Source of the DNA: DASTPP01 sp035762175
GTDB taxonomy: Bacteria > Myxococcota_A > Polyangia > Polyangiales > Polyangiaceae
DNA: 64,000 nucleotides
Direction of reading: 5' to 3'
NCBI GenBank assembly: GCA_035762175.1
Contig: DASTPP010000379.1
Span: 1 to 64,000, forward strand
The position numbers and the translations under genes are program-made. This document shows, one piece after another, positions 1 to 9,083 of the stretch (the stretch's first letter is position 1; every line of letters begins with the position of its first letter). The notes under the pieces are model-generated. The model did not search any database. It saw nothing but the letters and a program-made list of their open reading frames with translations, and had not been told where the DNA came from.

Positions 1-102
1 CCCGACACGAACGTCTATCTCGTTGACGACACGCCCGAGACCCGAGAGCAAATCCGTACCTTGCGCAAGCGCCTGGTCCCCAACCCACGGGTTCGGCGCT
101 GA
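1..102 (+). CDS. 3' end of a truncated unknown gene
   Basis: An open frame runs in from the left edge and stops with TGA at 100-102, giving 33 C-terminal residues that begin PDTNVYLVDDTPETREQIR and end in a basic RRL/RVRR tail. There is no start in the window, so the gene begins upstream. The codon use fits the rest of the chromosome. A strong hairpin 80 bases downstream fits a transcript end. Too little is visible to name a family. Confidence 0.55.
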   Translation, partial: PDTNVYLVDDTPETREQIRTLRKRLVPNPRVRR

Positions 103-182
103 AGGGAGCACCAAGATGTCGACTCCGGGCCATTTTGCACACGAAGCCCGCCCCGTCCTTCGAGGGCTGAGCGAGAGCGACG

Positions 183-216
183 CGCCGGGGCGTGCCTGCG
201 GCGGCACGCCCCGGCG
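183..216 (+). terminator. 14-bp perfect hairpin, possible terminator
   Basis: CGCCGGGGCGTGCC (183-196) pairs perfectly with 203-216 across a six-base loop. It lies downstream of the partial gene ending at 102 and upstream of the next gene at 466. There is no T-tract after it, so it may stop transcription by structure alone or be an unrelated palindrome. The rest of 103-465 holds nothing else I can support. Confidence 0.35.
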
Positions 217-465
217 TGACCGCCTTCGGGCACGTCGCGCCGGGGTACACGCCAGGGGCCGCGCTTCGCAGACGTGGCGACGCGCTCGCGGCGTGGCGGC
301 GCCTTGAACCGTCCGCGACGGCGGGGGGCTCGAGTGCTCGACCGGGTGCGGCGGGCCGAGGGCGAGGGGGTGCTGGGGCCCTTCGCGGGTGCTACTCTGG
401 GGCCCGAGAGCGACGAGTGGGGCTGGTGGCAGCGCCGGCTCTTCCGCCGACGCGGAGGCACGACG

Positions 466-738
466 ATGGCGCAGCTGGCGAAGTTCGAAGGGTACGAAGA
501 GTTCGTTTCGCAGCTCCTGGCGAGCGTGCCACGGTCGAAGCTGCCGGGGGTGATAGCGAAGCTTCCGGCGAAGGTGCTGGCGACGCTGCCGGCCGAGAAA
601 GTGATGGCCGGGCGAAGCGTGCGCGAGCGGCTGGCGGGGTTGAGCCCCGACGAGCTCGAGGCCCTTCGCGCCGAGCTCTTGGGGGCGCCACCCGCCAAGG
701 CGAAGCCGAAGCGGCGGCGGGTGAAGGCGACGCGATAA
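466..738 (+). CDS. small hypothetical protein, 90 aa
   Basis: The ATG at 466 is preceded by GGAGG (454-458) at good spacing, which decides this start over longer upstream options. The product begins MAQLAKFEGYEEFVSQLL, is mostly amphipathic helix with repeated Leu-Pro-Ala steps (KLPGVIAKLPAKVLATLPAEK) and ends in a very basic tail (KAKPKRRRVKATR). No signal peptide or membrane segment is seen. The tail might bind nucleic acid, but that is only inference. I do not recognise the family. The 233 bases that follow hold no gene. Confidence 0.6.
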   Translation: MAQLAKFEGYEEFVSQLLASVPRSKLPGVIAKLPAKVLATLPAEKVMAGRSVRERLAGLSPDELEALRAELLGAPPAKAKPKRRRVKATR

Positions 739-971
739 GGGCGGCGTCGGGCGCAGGCGAGGGGCCGAGTTGTGCGCCCGGTCGTCCCTTCCGCCGGCCG
801 ACGCGCACGCGCGTGAGACAATCGACACGCGCCTCATTCGCCGGAAGCCACCACGGCCCGACGCCGGCGCCTCTGCCCTCGGCCCGGCTGGCCCTCAGGT
901 TTGCGGGCGGCAGGCTGGGCCGACGCGCGAGAGCCTTCGGCGGTGTGGCCCGCCGTGGTACGGAGTGCCCC

Positions 972-1904
972 GTGGCGGCCGGGGTCTTGTTCGCACTCCT
1001 CTCCAGTGTGAGCTGGGGGGTCGCCAACGTCTACGTGCAGAAGAGCGGCCGGGCGGTGGGCGCGCCGCGGGCCCTGCTCTGGGCCCTGCTCGTCGGCGCC
1101 CTCCTCGCGGGCTCGCTCTCCGCCGCGCTCGACGTGCGCCCCGAGCCGATCACGGCCGCCGTGGTCGGCTGGTCGCTCGCCGCCGCGCTGTTCGGCCTGC
1201 TGGCCTACGTCTGCCTCTTCTGGTCCTTCGCGCGCTCGCCCCTCTCGCTCGCCGTGCCCGTCATGTCGAGCTGGTCCCTGATCGCGGCAGCGCTGTCTTT
1301 CGTGGCGTTCGACGAGCGGCCGCGGCCGCGGCCGCTGCTCGGCGCGGTGCTCGTGCTGGTCGGCGTCGTGCTGGTTTCGCTGGGCAGCGCGGGGGGCGCC
1401 CGCAGCGGCAAGGGCGGCGAGGGCGGGGGCGGCGGGGGCGAGGGCGGCGACGGCGGCGGGGGCGGCGACGGCGGGGGCGGCTCGGCGCGCCCGCGGGGCG
1501 GCCGGTGGGTGCCCTTCGGCGCGGCCGTCGGGTTCGGCGTGCTGGTCCCGGCGCTCGCGCGCGTGGCGCCGGCCATGGGCGAGTTCGGCGCCACGGCGAG
1601 CGTCTATGCGCTCGGCCTGCTGGCCGGGGCCCCGCTGGCGTGCGCGCTGGGCGTCGACCTACGCCCGCCGCCGCGCGCGGCGTGGCCGCTGGTGGTGGCG
1701 GCCGGCGCGTCCGAGACCCTGGGCTTCGTCGCCATCGCCTTCGCCCGCCGCTACGCCCCGACGGCGGTGGTGACGCCGGTCTCGAGCCTGGGCTCGTCCT
1801 TCACCGTGCTGTACGCCTGGGCCGTGCTGCGCGAGCGCCCGTCGCGGCTGGCGGCCGTCGGCGCGGTGTTCGCCTGCGCGGGGGTGGTCGTCTTGGCAAC
1901 CTGA
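972..1904 (+). CDS. EamA/DMT-family membrane transporter
   Basis: A 310-residue inner-membrane protein of the drug/metabolite transporter type, with the usual ten hydrophobic helices in two five-helix halves. The first half starts GVLFALLSSVSWGVANVYVQ, which is typical of EamA repeats; the second ends VLRERPSRLAAVGAVFACAG, the usual end of the C-terminal repeat. Between them is a long Gly-rich hydrophilic loop (about residues 138-176), longer than usual. The GTG at 972 is chosen because GGAG lies six bases upstream and the hydrophobic stretch starts at once. The substrate cannot be predicted. It precedes the macroglobulin gene by 97 bases on the same strand. Confidence 0.8.
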   Translation: MAAGVLFALLSSVSWGVANVYVQKSGRAVGAPRALLWALLVGALLAGSLSAALDVRPEPITAAVVGWSLAAALFGLLAYVCLFWSFARSPLSLAVPVMSSWSLIAAALSFVAFDERPRPRPLLGAVLVLVGVVLVSLGSAGGARSGKGGEGGGGGGEGGDGGGGGDGGGGSARPRGGRWVPFGAAVGFGVLVPALARVAPAMGEFGATASVYALGLLAGAPLACALGVDLRPPPRAAWPLVVAAGASETLGFVAIAFARRYAPTAVVTPVSSLGSSFTVLYAWAVLRERPSRLAAVGAVFACAGVVVLAT

Positions 1905-2001
1905 GCGGGCGCCCGCCCGGCGAGAGCTCGTGGCGCGGAGACCGTCGCCGGGGCCTTCCGCCGGGCGGCGCCGGTAGACCGGGCGGGCCCCCGGGGCGAC
2001 A

Positions 2002-5000
2002 ATGCGGCCGGTGCTGAAGGTCGTCTTGCTGGTGTTGGTGGGCGCGCCGCTGGTGCTCGTGCTGGGGGCCATGCTGCGAGACGCGCTGCGCATCGCGCGC
2101 TTCGGGCTGACGTCTCGCCGCCTCGACCCGGCCCCGCCCGACGACGATGTCTCGGCGGGGCCTTTCGACAAGAAGCTCACCCCCGACGAGCAGGCCCGCC
2201 ACCTCGCGGCGCTCTGGGCGCAGCTCGACCGGCCCGGGCTGTCGGGCGCCAAGCTCAATGCCCTGCGAAGCTTGCGCGAGCGGCAGAGGGCCTTTTTTCT
2301 ACATGGCTGGGTCGAGCGGGTCGAGTGGCGCGCCCGGTGCCGCCTCGCCCGCGAGTCGACCGGCGCCGCGCAGGCCGAGGCGCTCGGCGAGGCGAAGGCC
2401 ATGGCGGCCTCTCTCTACGAGCAATTTTCGCCGGCCGACCTGGCCCTCTACCTCACGCTGCACGACGCGGGCGAAGCCCGCTCGATCGAGCAGCACTGGG
2501 CCGAGCGACAGCTCGCCAACAATACCCGTTGGGTCCGCCAGGCCCTTCGTCGCCTCGAGGCCTTCGCCGAGAGCGCCGACGCGGCCGGCGCGGCGTCCTT
2601 CCGGGCGCTCTTCGAATCCTTTGTGAGGCGGAACGACAGGGGGCGAGCCATAGCGTTGGTCGCCCGCTTGCGGAAGGCTCACGAGGCGCCCGCCGCGGAG
2701 CTCATGCCCCGCCTGCAACGGCTCGTGGCCCCCGGGGTGGCCCTCGTCGGCGGCCGGGTCGTGCTGTGCTCCCGCGCCGCCAGCGCCTCGTTTCACCTCG
2801 TGCCGCTGCGCTTCGAGGCGTCCCCCCCGGCGGCCGCCGAGTGGCTTCGCTCGCCGCCCGGCCTCGACGCCGCGACGCCGCAGCCGGAGGCGCTGCGGGG
2901 GCCCCTGCGGCTTTGGCGCATACCCTTCACCAGCCGCGACGTCGGGCTCGTCTCGCCGCCCGCGTTGCGGGGGGCCTTCTCGCTCAGGATCGAGGCAAAG
3001 CCCGCGTCGAACCCCCTCTGGTCGAGGTTGCTGCCGGACGTGCCCCTCGTCGACGGCGAACGCCGCGAGTTCGTGTACGAGAGGCAGCTCGAGGCGGTGC
3101 TGACCCTCACCGAGACGGGCGCCGCGCTCTGGGCGGTCGACCGCGAGACGGGGCGCCCGCTGCCCGGCCTCGAGGTCAGCTTCTGGCTCCGCGGCCGCGG
3201 CGACGATTTGCCTCGCGAGATCGCCACCCGCACCGACGAGCGTGGCCTCGCCTCGCTCTCGGGCCTGCCGTTCTGGCAGCTCGGCGCGAGTGTCCGGCGC
3301 CCGGGCTCGCACGGCGCCGAAGAGTTTCTCTTTCTCACGCACAACCACGACGTTTCGACCTCCGACCGCGCGGCGCCCGAAGAACGCCTCTACGCCTGGC
3401 TGGCGCGCCCGCTCTACCGCCCCGGCGAGCTCGTGCAGGGCACGCTCGTCGGGCGCGCCAAGGGCGCCGAGGGGCCCAGCGCCCGCCTGCCCGAGGGGCG
3501 CTCGTTCACCCTCGAGGTGCGCGGCCCGCGGGGCAACGCCGTGGCCCAGCTCACGCTCTCGCTCTCCCGCTTCGGGACCGCCCCCTTCTCGTTCACGCTG
3601 CCCGGCGACGTGCCCCTCGGCCGCTACACCTTCGCCCTGCTCGCGTACGCCCCCCGCCTGCGCGTCGAGGGGCACCTTCAGGTCGAAGAGTTCGTGACGC
3701 CCGAGTTCCGCGCCAGCCTCCGCGCGCTCGCGCCGCCGCGCTGGGGCCAGCGGCTGACGCTGCGCTTCGAATCCAGTTACTTCTTCGGCGGCCCGGTGGC
3801 CGGGGGCTCCGGGGTGGTCGAGCTGCGGCGCCGCCCCTGGCGCCACGCGGGCTCGTCGCAGTGGCCCCCGGCGAAGGCGTTCTTCGCCGAGACCACCCTC
3901 GCGCCGCTTCGCTTCCAGACCGACGCCGAGGGGGTCGCGACGATCGAGCTGCCCCCGCGCGCCCCGCTCGATCTGCGGCGGCGCTTCGACGGCTACGATC
4001 TCGGGCTGGTGGCCAGGCTGCGCGACGCGTCCGGCAAGACCTGCGAGGCGAGGCTCTCGCTCTCGTTCGGGCGGCTGGCCCACGCGGTCGAGGTGACGGC
4101 GGCCGAGCGGCTGCGGCTGCCGGGCGAGCCGCTGCCGCTGAAGCTCCGGTGGTCGCCCGCGCCCGAGGGCGAGCCCGCGACGTACGATCTCGAGATTACC
4201 CTTCGGTCGGGCGGCGCTCGCCGCCGCCACAAGCTCCGGGTGAGCACCGCCGAGGCCGAGGCGAGGCTGCCGCTCCGGCTTGAGCCGGGCGAGTGGGCCA
4301 TGCAGCCGAGGCTCGTCGGGCAGCGCCGGCCGACGCAGACCTCGCAGACCTTCTGGGTGCTAAGCGACCGGCTGCGCGCCTCGTCGCCCCAGCTGCTGCT
4401 CTCGCGCGACGAGCTGGGCCCGGACGCGCCGGTGCGCGTCGCGTTCGTGGCGCCGGAGGGCCCGCTCTCGGTGCTGCTGGTGGGCAACCGGGGCCCCAAC
4501 CTGACGTCGTGCGTGCTCTCGTCCGAGGGCAACGCCGCCTGGGTCGACCTGCCGCTGCCCGAGGGGCCCGCGCCGCAGGTGCAGCTTCAGGCGTGGCGTT
4601 CCTACGTCGAAGGCGAGCACCGCCTGCTTCGCCTCGACGCCTCGTTGCGCGCGCCCGAGCCGCCCCGCGCCGCCGCGCCCGCCCTCGGCCTGGCGCTGTC
4701 GTTTCCCTCGGCCACGGCGCGCCCGGGCAGCCTGATCACGCTCGCGGCCTCGCTCGACCCGCCGGCCGACGCGCCCGCCGAGCTGCTCTGCGCCGTCGTG
4801 GACGAGGCCATCGTTTCGATTGTGTCGGCGCCCGTCCCGGCGATCGAATTCTTCGAGCGGCCCCCCTCGTCGGCCACCGCGCAAAGGCCCGCCTGGAGCG
4901 CGAGCTGGGCGGGCGCCCAGGTGGGGCGGCCTCTGGCCCACGCCGCCGCGAGCTTCGCCCAAGAGGGCGACGAATTGGACGAAGTGGCCTCGTCGATGAT

Positions 5001-7419
5001 GGCCCGCGCGCCCCTGCCGTACGGGTCTGTCATGCCGGCCGCCGCGCCGCAGTCGATGTCCATGGTCATGGCCCCCCGCCGCCGGAGCGCGGTCTCCGGC
5101 TTCGCGAGCCTCTCGGCCGCGCCCCTGGCCTTGGTCGCGGCCGGCGGGGCGGCGCTCGCCAACAAGCTGGCGGACGGCGCGCGCGGGGGCGACGAGGCCG
5201 GCGCTCCGGAGGGCGAGGCGCCGGTCGCGCTGCGCAGCGATTTCTCCGCCGAGGCCGCGTGGTACCCGGGCGTGCCCTTCGACGGCGCGCGGGGGCGAGA
5301 GCTCACGGTGGCCCTGCCCGATGCGCTGACGACCTGGCGGGCCTCGGCGCTGCTCATCGCCCTCGACGAGCGGCTCGGCGAGGCCGAAGCGCGGGTCAAG
5401 ACGCAAAAGCCCCTGATGGTGAGGCTCCAGGCCCCGCGCTTTCTGCAAGAGCGCGACGCCTTCGCGCTGCGCGTGCTGGTCGACAGCCGGGCCGAGGGGC
5501 CCCTGACGGTGCGCGCGTCGATCGAGGCGCCCGGGCTCTCGCTGGGCCCGGCGGCGGAGGGGACGTTTTCGCTGCCGGCGGGCGGACAACACAAGCTCGA
5601 GGCGCAAGCTCGGGTCGGCGAGGCCGCGGGCAACGTGCGCCTTCGCGCGCTCGCCCGCTCGCCGCAAGACCCCGAGGCGGCCGACCTCGAAGAGCGCGTC
5701 GTGCCCTGGCGGCCCTACGGCGCCGCGCGGCGCCAGACGGCGCAGGGCGTGCTGGCGGGGGGCCGCGAGCTCGTCCGGCTGTCGCTGCCGGAGCGGCGCC
5801 GCAAGGAGCGCACCGAGCTGACGGTGCGGCTCGACCGCGGGCTCCTCGACGCCGTGATCGACGCGCTCGGGTACCTGCGCGAGTACCCCTACGGGTGCGT
5901 CGAGCAGACCTGCTCGCGCCTGCTGCCGCACCTGGTCTGGGAGCGGGTCGTCGCCCGGACGGGCGGCGAGCACGAGGGCTACCGATCGCAGGGCCAGCAG
6001 CCCGCGGGCGACGCGGTGGCCGAGGGCCTGGCGCGGTTGCTCGCCACGCAGAACCGCGACGGGGGCTTCGGCTGGTGGCCCTCGGGCCGCTCGGACGTCT
6101 GGATGACCGCCTACCTGCTCGTTTCGTTCTCGATCGCCCGGCGGCCGGCCGCGCCCGCGCTCGAGGCGGCGAGCCGCTTCTTGCGGGCGAACCTGCTGAA
6201 CGCCGACAACCCCGACGACGCCGACGCCTTCGCCGCGTTCGCGCTCGCCTGGGGCGGCGAGGCCGTCGACGGTCGCGTCTTCGACGTCCTGCTCCCCCGC
6301 TGGGACGGCCTCTCGCTCACCGAGCAGGCCAAGCTCTGCCTGCCGTTGCGGGCCGCGCGCCACCCCGAGGCCCGCCCGCGGACGGCCTCGGTGCTCCGGA
6401 AGCTGGTCCGCGCGGCGAAGAAGGCCTTGAAGCGCATCGACGCGGACGAGAGCCCGGACAAAACGCAGTGGTTCGTCCCGCGGGCGACCGAGGCGATCGC
6501 CTTCTTCATGCTGGCGCTCTTGCACGAGGCTGGCGCGGCCGGCGCGGGCGCGGCCGGCGCGGGCGAGGTCGGTGCGGGCGCGGGCAGTGCGGGCGCGGCC
6601 GGCGCGGGCGAGCCCGACGCGCCGGGCGAGCACGGCGAGGCGCTGGGGTTGCTCGCGTCGTTTCTGCTGGTGCACCGTACCGGCGCGCGCTGGCACAGTA
6701 CCCGCGACACGGCCCTGGCGGTGCTCGCGCTGCTGGCGCACGAAGAGCGCCTCTCGCGCGGCGCCGCGCCCGCCTCGCTGCGGGTGACGGTCAACGGGCG
6801 CGAGCGCCTGGCGACGGCGCTCGGGGGCCTCGAGCAGCCCGCGCCGCGGCTGGTGCTGCGCGACGACGCGCTCGCCGACGGCGAGAACGCGCTCGAGTTC
6901 GACGTCGAGGGGGCCGACGCGCGCTCGGCCGCGCAGCCCCGGCACTACAGCGTCGAGCTGTCGTACCACGAGGCGGAGGACGAGATCGCGCCGTCCGAGG
7001 AAGGGCTGCGGGTCGAGCGGGCCTACTGGCTGCTCGACGACAAGCAGAACCGCCTGCGGCGGCTGAAGAGCGGCGACCGGGTCGCGCTGGGGCAGCGGCT
7101 GCGGATCGTGCTCGGCGTGCGGGCGACGCGGCCCCGGCGCTACCTGCTGCTCGAGGACCCGAAGCTCGCGGGCTGCGAGCCGCTGGCGAAGCAGAGCGGC
7201 CCCGGGGTCTGCGCGGGCCGCTGCGATCACGTCGAGCTACGCGCCGACCGCACGGCGATCTTTCTGTCGACCCTGGGCGAGCAGCCCGAAGAGCTGAGCT
7301 ACGACGTCGAGGCGCAGACCCCCGGCGTCTTTACCGCGATGCCCGCCCAGATCGAGACCATGTACGACAGCGGCTGCGCCGGCTCGAGCGGCTCGTTCCG
7401 GCTCACGGTTGAGCCCTGA
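2002..7419 (+). CDS. alpha-2-macroglobulin family protein with thioester
   Basis: A 1805-residue bacterial alpha-2-macroglobulin, a protease-trapping periplasmic protein. One N-terminal membrane helix (about residues 5-28) with no lipobox suggests an inner-membrane anchor facing the periplasm. MG-type beta domains fill residues ~300-980, including the family's VDEAIVSIVS stretch. A low-complexity Met/Ala/Pro segment at ~990-1035 is placed like a bait region. The MG7/A2M domain follows (YPGVPFDGARG..., LTTWRASALLIA). The alpha-toroid then opens with YGCVEQT: Cys1299 and Gln1302 are placed to form the thioester. A Gly/Ala-rich insertion interrupts the toroid near residue 1515. No pbpC (a frequent partner) is adjacent. 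The 3' end overlaps the convergent gene at 7299. Confidence 0.88.
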   Translation: MRPVLKVVLLVLVGAPLVLVLGAMLRDALRIARFGLTSRRLDPAPPDDDVSAGPFDKKLTPDEQARHLAALWAQLDRPGLSGAKLNALRSLRERQRAFFLHGWVERVEWRARCRLARESTGAAQAEALGEAKAMAASLYEQFSPADLALYLTLHDAGEARSIEQHWAERQLANNTRWVRQALRRLEAFAESADAAGAASFRALFESFVRRNDRGRAIALVARLRKAHEAPAAELMPRLQRLVAPGVALVGGRVVLCSRAASASFHLVPLRFEASPPAAAEWLRSPPGLDAATPQPEALRGPLRLWRIPFTSRDVGLVSPPALRGAFSLRIEAKPASNPLWSRLLPDVPLVDGERREFVYERQLEAVLTLTETGAALWAVDRETGRPLPGLEVSFWLRGRGDDLPREIATRTDERGLASLSGLPFWQLGASVRRPGSHGAEEFLFLTHNHDVSTSDRAAPEERLYAWLARPLYRPGELVQGTLVGRAKGAEGPSARLPEGRSFTLEVRGPRGNAVAQLTLSLSRFGTAPFSFTLPGDVPLGRYTFALLAYAPRLRVEGHLQVEEFVTPEFRASLRALAPPRWGQRLTLRFESSYFFGGPVAGGSGVVELRRRPWRHAGSSQWPPAKAFFAETTLAPLRFQTDAEGVATIELPPRAPLDLRRRFDGYDLGLVARLRDASGKTCEARLSLSFGRLAHAVEVTAAERLRLPGEPLPLKLRWSPAPEGEPATYDLEITLRSGGARRRHKLRVSTAEAEARLPLRLEPGEWAMQPRLVGQRRPTQTSQTFWVLSDRLRASSPQLLLSRDELGPDAPVRVAFVAPEGPLSVLLVGNRGPNLTSCVLSSEGNAAWVDLPLPEGPAPQVQLQAWRSYVEGEHRLLRLDASLRAPEPPRAAAPALGLALSFPSATARPGSLITLAASLDPPADAPAELLCAVVDEAIVSIVSAPVPAIEFFERPPSSATAQRPAWSASWAGAQVGRPLAHAAASFAQEGDELDEVASSMMARAPLPYGSVMPAAAPQSMSMVMAPRRRSAVSGFASLSAAPLALVAAGGAALANKLADGARGGDEAGAPEGEAPVALRSDFSAEAAWYPGVPFDGARGRELTVALPDALTTWRASALLIALDERLGEAEARVKTQKPLMVRLQAPRFLQERDAFALRVLVDSRAEGPLTVRASIEAPGLSLGPAAEGTFSLPAGGQHKLEAQARVGEAAGNVRLRALARSPQDPEAADLEERVVPWRPYGAARRQTAQGVLAGGRELVRLSLPERRRKERTELTVRLDRGLLDAVIDALGYLREYPYGCVEQTCSRLLPHLVWERVVARTGGEHEGYRSQGQQPAGDAVAEGLARLLATQNRDGGFGWWPSGRSDVWMTAYLLVSFSIARRPAAPALEAASRFLRANLLNADNPDDADAFAAFALAWGGEAVDGRVFDVLLPRWDGLSLTEQAKLCLPLRAARHPEARPRTASVLRKLVRAAKKALKRIDADESPDKTQWFVPRATEAIAFFMLALLHEAGAAGAGAAGAGEVGAGAGSAGAAGAGEPDAPGEHGEALGLLASFLLVHRTGARWHSTRDTALAVLALLAHEERLSRGAAPASLRVTVNGRERLATALGGLEQPAPRLVLRDDALADGENALEFDVEGADARSAAQPRHYSVELSYHEAEDEIAPSEEGLRVERAYWLLDDKQNRLRRLKSGDRVALGQRLRIVLGVRATRPRRYLLLEDPKLAGCEPLAKQSGPGVCAGRCDHVELRADRTAIFLSTLGEQPEELSYDVEAQTPGVFTAMPAQIETMYDSGCAGSSGSFRLTVEP

Positions 7420-8036
7420 CGCGAGCGCCGCGAGGCGTCGACTACTAACCTCTGCGACCCCTTCGCGCGGTCTGCCCCGGCCGTGATCTGGGCGGGGGGG
7501 CTCGTAAACTCGGCGATGGCCTCGTGCAAGGCCGCCTCGAGCCGAAGCGCGTTCGCCCGCGACGACCAGAGCGCGGTCGAGCCGCCCCCCGACCGGGCCG
7601 CGATCACCGTCGGGAACGAGTGCACCCCGCCCCCGCGCATTCGCACCGAGACGCCCCCCTCGCCGGTGTCTTCGCCATAGCGCTCGGCGGCCAGCATGTC
7701 GGCGAAGTACCACCGGCGGCGCAGAAAGAGCCAGCGCGCGGAGAGACCTTCGCGCTCGAGCTCGACCAACGTCGGCGCGCTGCAAGCGAGCAAGAGTATC
7801 ACGACGAAGGCGCAAAGGACGGCGAGCAGCACGACGACGTCGACGCCCGCCAGCAAGAGCACGGACCACGCGAGGGCGAAGACGACGTACGAGGGGGCGG
7901 CGAGTTCGCCCGGGGCGAGCAGCCCCGAGGCCGCGTCGGGCGGCAGCCAGAGGCGGGTGCCGACCCAGCTCGGCGTGGAGCGCGCCGTCTGACGGTACGG
8001 GAAGGCCTTCGCGAGGAAGGCCGGGCGCTCGGTCAT
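7299..8036 (-). CDS. membrane protein, two TM helices, unknown
   Basis: A 245-residue protein starting MTERPAFLAKAFPYRQ. Two adjacent hydrophobic helices (about residues 50-95) are followed by a soluble domain with LVELEREGLSARWLFLRRR, resembling the strand pattern of bacterial PH-like (DUF304-type) membrane proteins; this likeness is an impression only. The ATG at 8036 is preferred over an in-frame start 84 bases upstream because the hydrophilic leader there looks non-native. Its last 121 bases overlap the 3' end of the macroglobulin gene tail to tail. The C-terminal ~40 residues look like fortuitous read-through. Confidence 0.6.
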   Translation of the reverse strand: MTERPAFLAKAFPYRQTARSTPSWVGTRLWLPPDAASGLLAPGELAAPSYVVFALAWSVLLLAGVDVVVLLAVLCAFVVILLLACSAPTLVELEREGLSARWLFLRRRWYFADMLAAERYGEDTGEGGVSVRMRGGGVHSFPTVIAARSGGGSTALWSSRANALRLEAALHEAIAEFTSPPAQITAGADRAKGSQRLVVDASRRSRQGSTVSRNEPLEPAQPLSYMVSIWAGIAVKTPGVCASTS

Positions 8037-8123
8037 GCCCCGAGCATAACCATCGACCGGGCCCCAGGCGACTTCGAGGCCGTTGGCACGTGATCTCGAA
8101 GCGCCGAGTGCCCCGAGCACGTC

Positions 8124-8546
8124 TCACGAAGGGGTAGGGGCCGGCCGGGCGAGCGCGACGCCCCCCGCGACCAGCGCCGCGAACGCGAGCGGCCCGGCGA
8201 ACAGCGGCGAGCCGACGCGGGCGATCGCCAGCGCGTTGCTGCCCTCGGCGAGCACCACGATGCCGGCCGCCGCCCACGCCAGCGGGCGCAGGCCCGTGCG
8301 GCGCCACGCGGCCAGCAGCGCCAACGCGGCCAGGCCGACGGCCACGAGGGCCGCGCCCAACGTGTGGAGCAAGAGCAGCACGAGCGCCGCCGTGGCCGCG
8401 GGCGCGCCCCCGGGGGCGACCCCGAGAAAGGCCTCGTGGGCGGGCAGCAGGCGCGGCACGAGCAGATCGAACGTGCCGCCCAGCGCCGCCCCGGCGGCGC
8501 CCAGCTGGGCGAGTCGGTACCCGACGGGCAGGGTGCGAGGGCTCAT
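8124..8546 (-). CDS. small four-helix membrane protein
   Basis: A 140-residue, almost wholly hydrophobic protein starting MSPRTLPVGYRLAQLGAAGA, with four predicted transmembrane stretches (about residues 12-32, 48-72, 82-102, 108-130) and Ala/Leu-rich helices. It has no recognisable catalytic or transport motif. It lies 87 bases upstream of the two-helix membrane protein gene on the same strand, so the two may be co-transcribed. The ATG at 8546 is chosen because the upstream extension in this frame is Arg-rich and lacks coding character. Confidence 0.55.
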   Translation of the reverse strand: MSPRTLPVGYRLAQLGAAGAALGGTFDLLVPRLLPAHEAFLGVAPGGAPAATAALVLLLLHTLGAALVAVGLAALALLAAWRRTGLRPLAWAAAGIVVLAEGSNALAIARVGSPLFAGPLAFAALVAGGVALARPAPTPS

Positions 8547-8701
8547 GGGCGAGGTGATAGGGTCACTTGGCCCGGGTCGACACCCCTCGATCGCAGAAAA
8601 ACCATCGATCGCGATCGTCTGCCGGGGCGATGGCGAACGTAGAGCCCCGCGCTCATCGAGGGCCGCATGAACGACGCCGCGCCCTTCGTTGGGCGCGCCC
8701 G

Positions 8702-8965
8702 TCACGGCTCGGTCGGGCATACCTCGTTGGCGTCGCAAGCGCACGCGCGGCCCTTGTGACATGTCTTCGTGGCCTCGATGCACGACTTGCCGCACGCCTT
8801 GCCGCGAGTACAAATCTGGCAGCACTGGTCGGCGGGGATCCGCATTGGTTTCTTCGAAACGTTCGAATCGTTTGGCTTGGCCCGAGCTTCACGAGGCCTT
8901 CGCTCAGCTCGAACGCTCACGTCGGGCTGGGCCCCCCGCCGCGACGGCCGGGGGCCGGCGGCCAT
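8702..8965 (-). CDS. small Cys-rich protein, start uncertain
   Basis: The C-terminal ~45 residues carry a dense Cys pattern, ADQCCQICTRGKACGKSC followed by TCHKGRACACDANEVC, nine cysteines in all. The CC-x2-C, KACGxSC, TCHKGxxCAC order is a pattern I associate with short secreted Cys-rich proteins of myxobacteria; disulphides or metal binding are inferred. Such proteins usually have a signal peptide or lipobox, but the N-terminal part here (from 8965, MAAGPRPS) is basic and shows neither. The true start may be the internal ATG at 8845, or the 5' part may be damaged. No clear ribosome site decides it. Confidence 0.5.
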   Translation of the reverse strand: MAAGPRPSRRGAQPDVSVRAERRPREARAKPNDSNVSKKPMRIPADQCCQICTRGKACGKSCIEATKTCHKGRACACDANEVCPTEP

Positions 8966-9083
8966 CAATTCGGCGGTGCAACGAATTTCGCGGCCCGAGC
9001 GCCCCCCTCGGCGCTGGAACGCGGACCGGCCCTTCGTGTACGTTCGGGGGGTGAAAGCGCGCGTGCCATCTCCCGTCGAAGTT

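Noticed and set aside
2299..7230. Long antisense frames under the macroglobulin gene
   Set aside because: High-GC shadow frames, rich in Arg/Gly/Pro, without domains.
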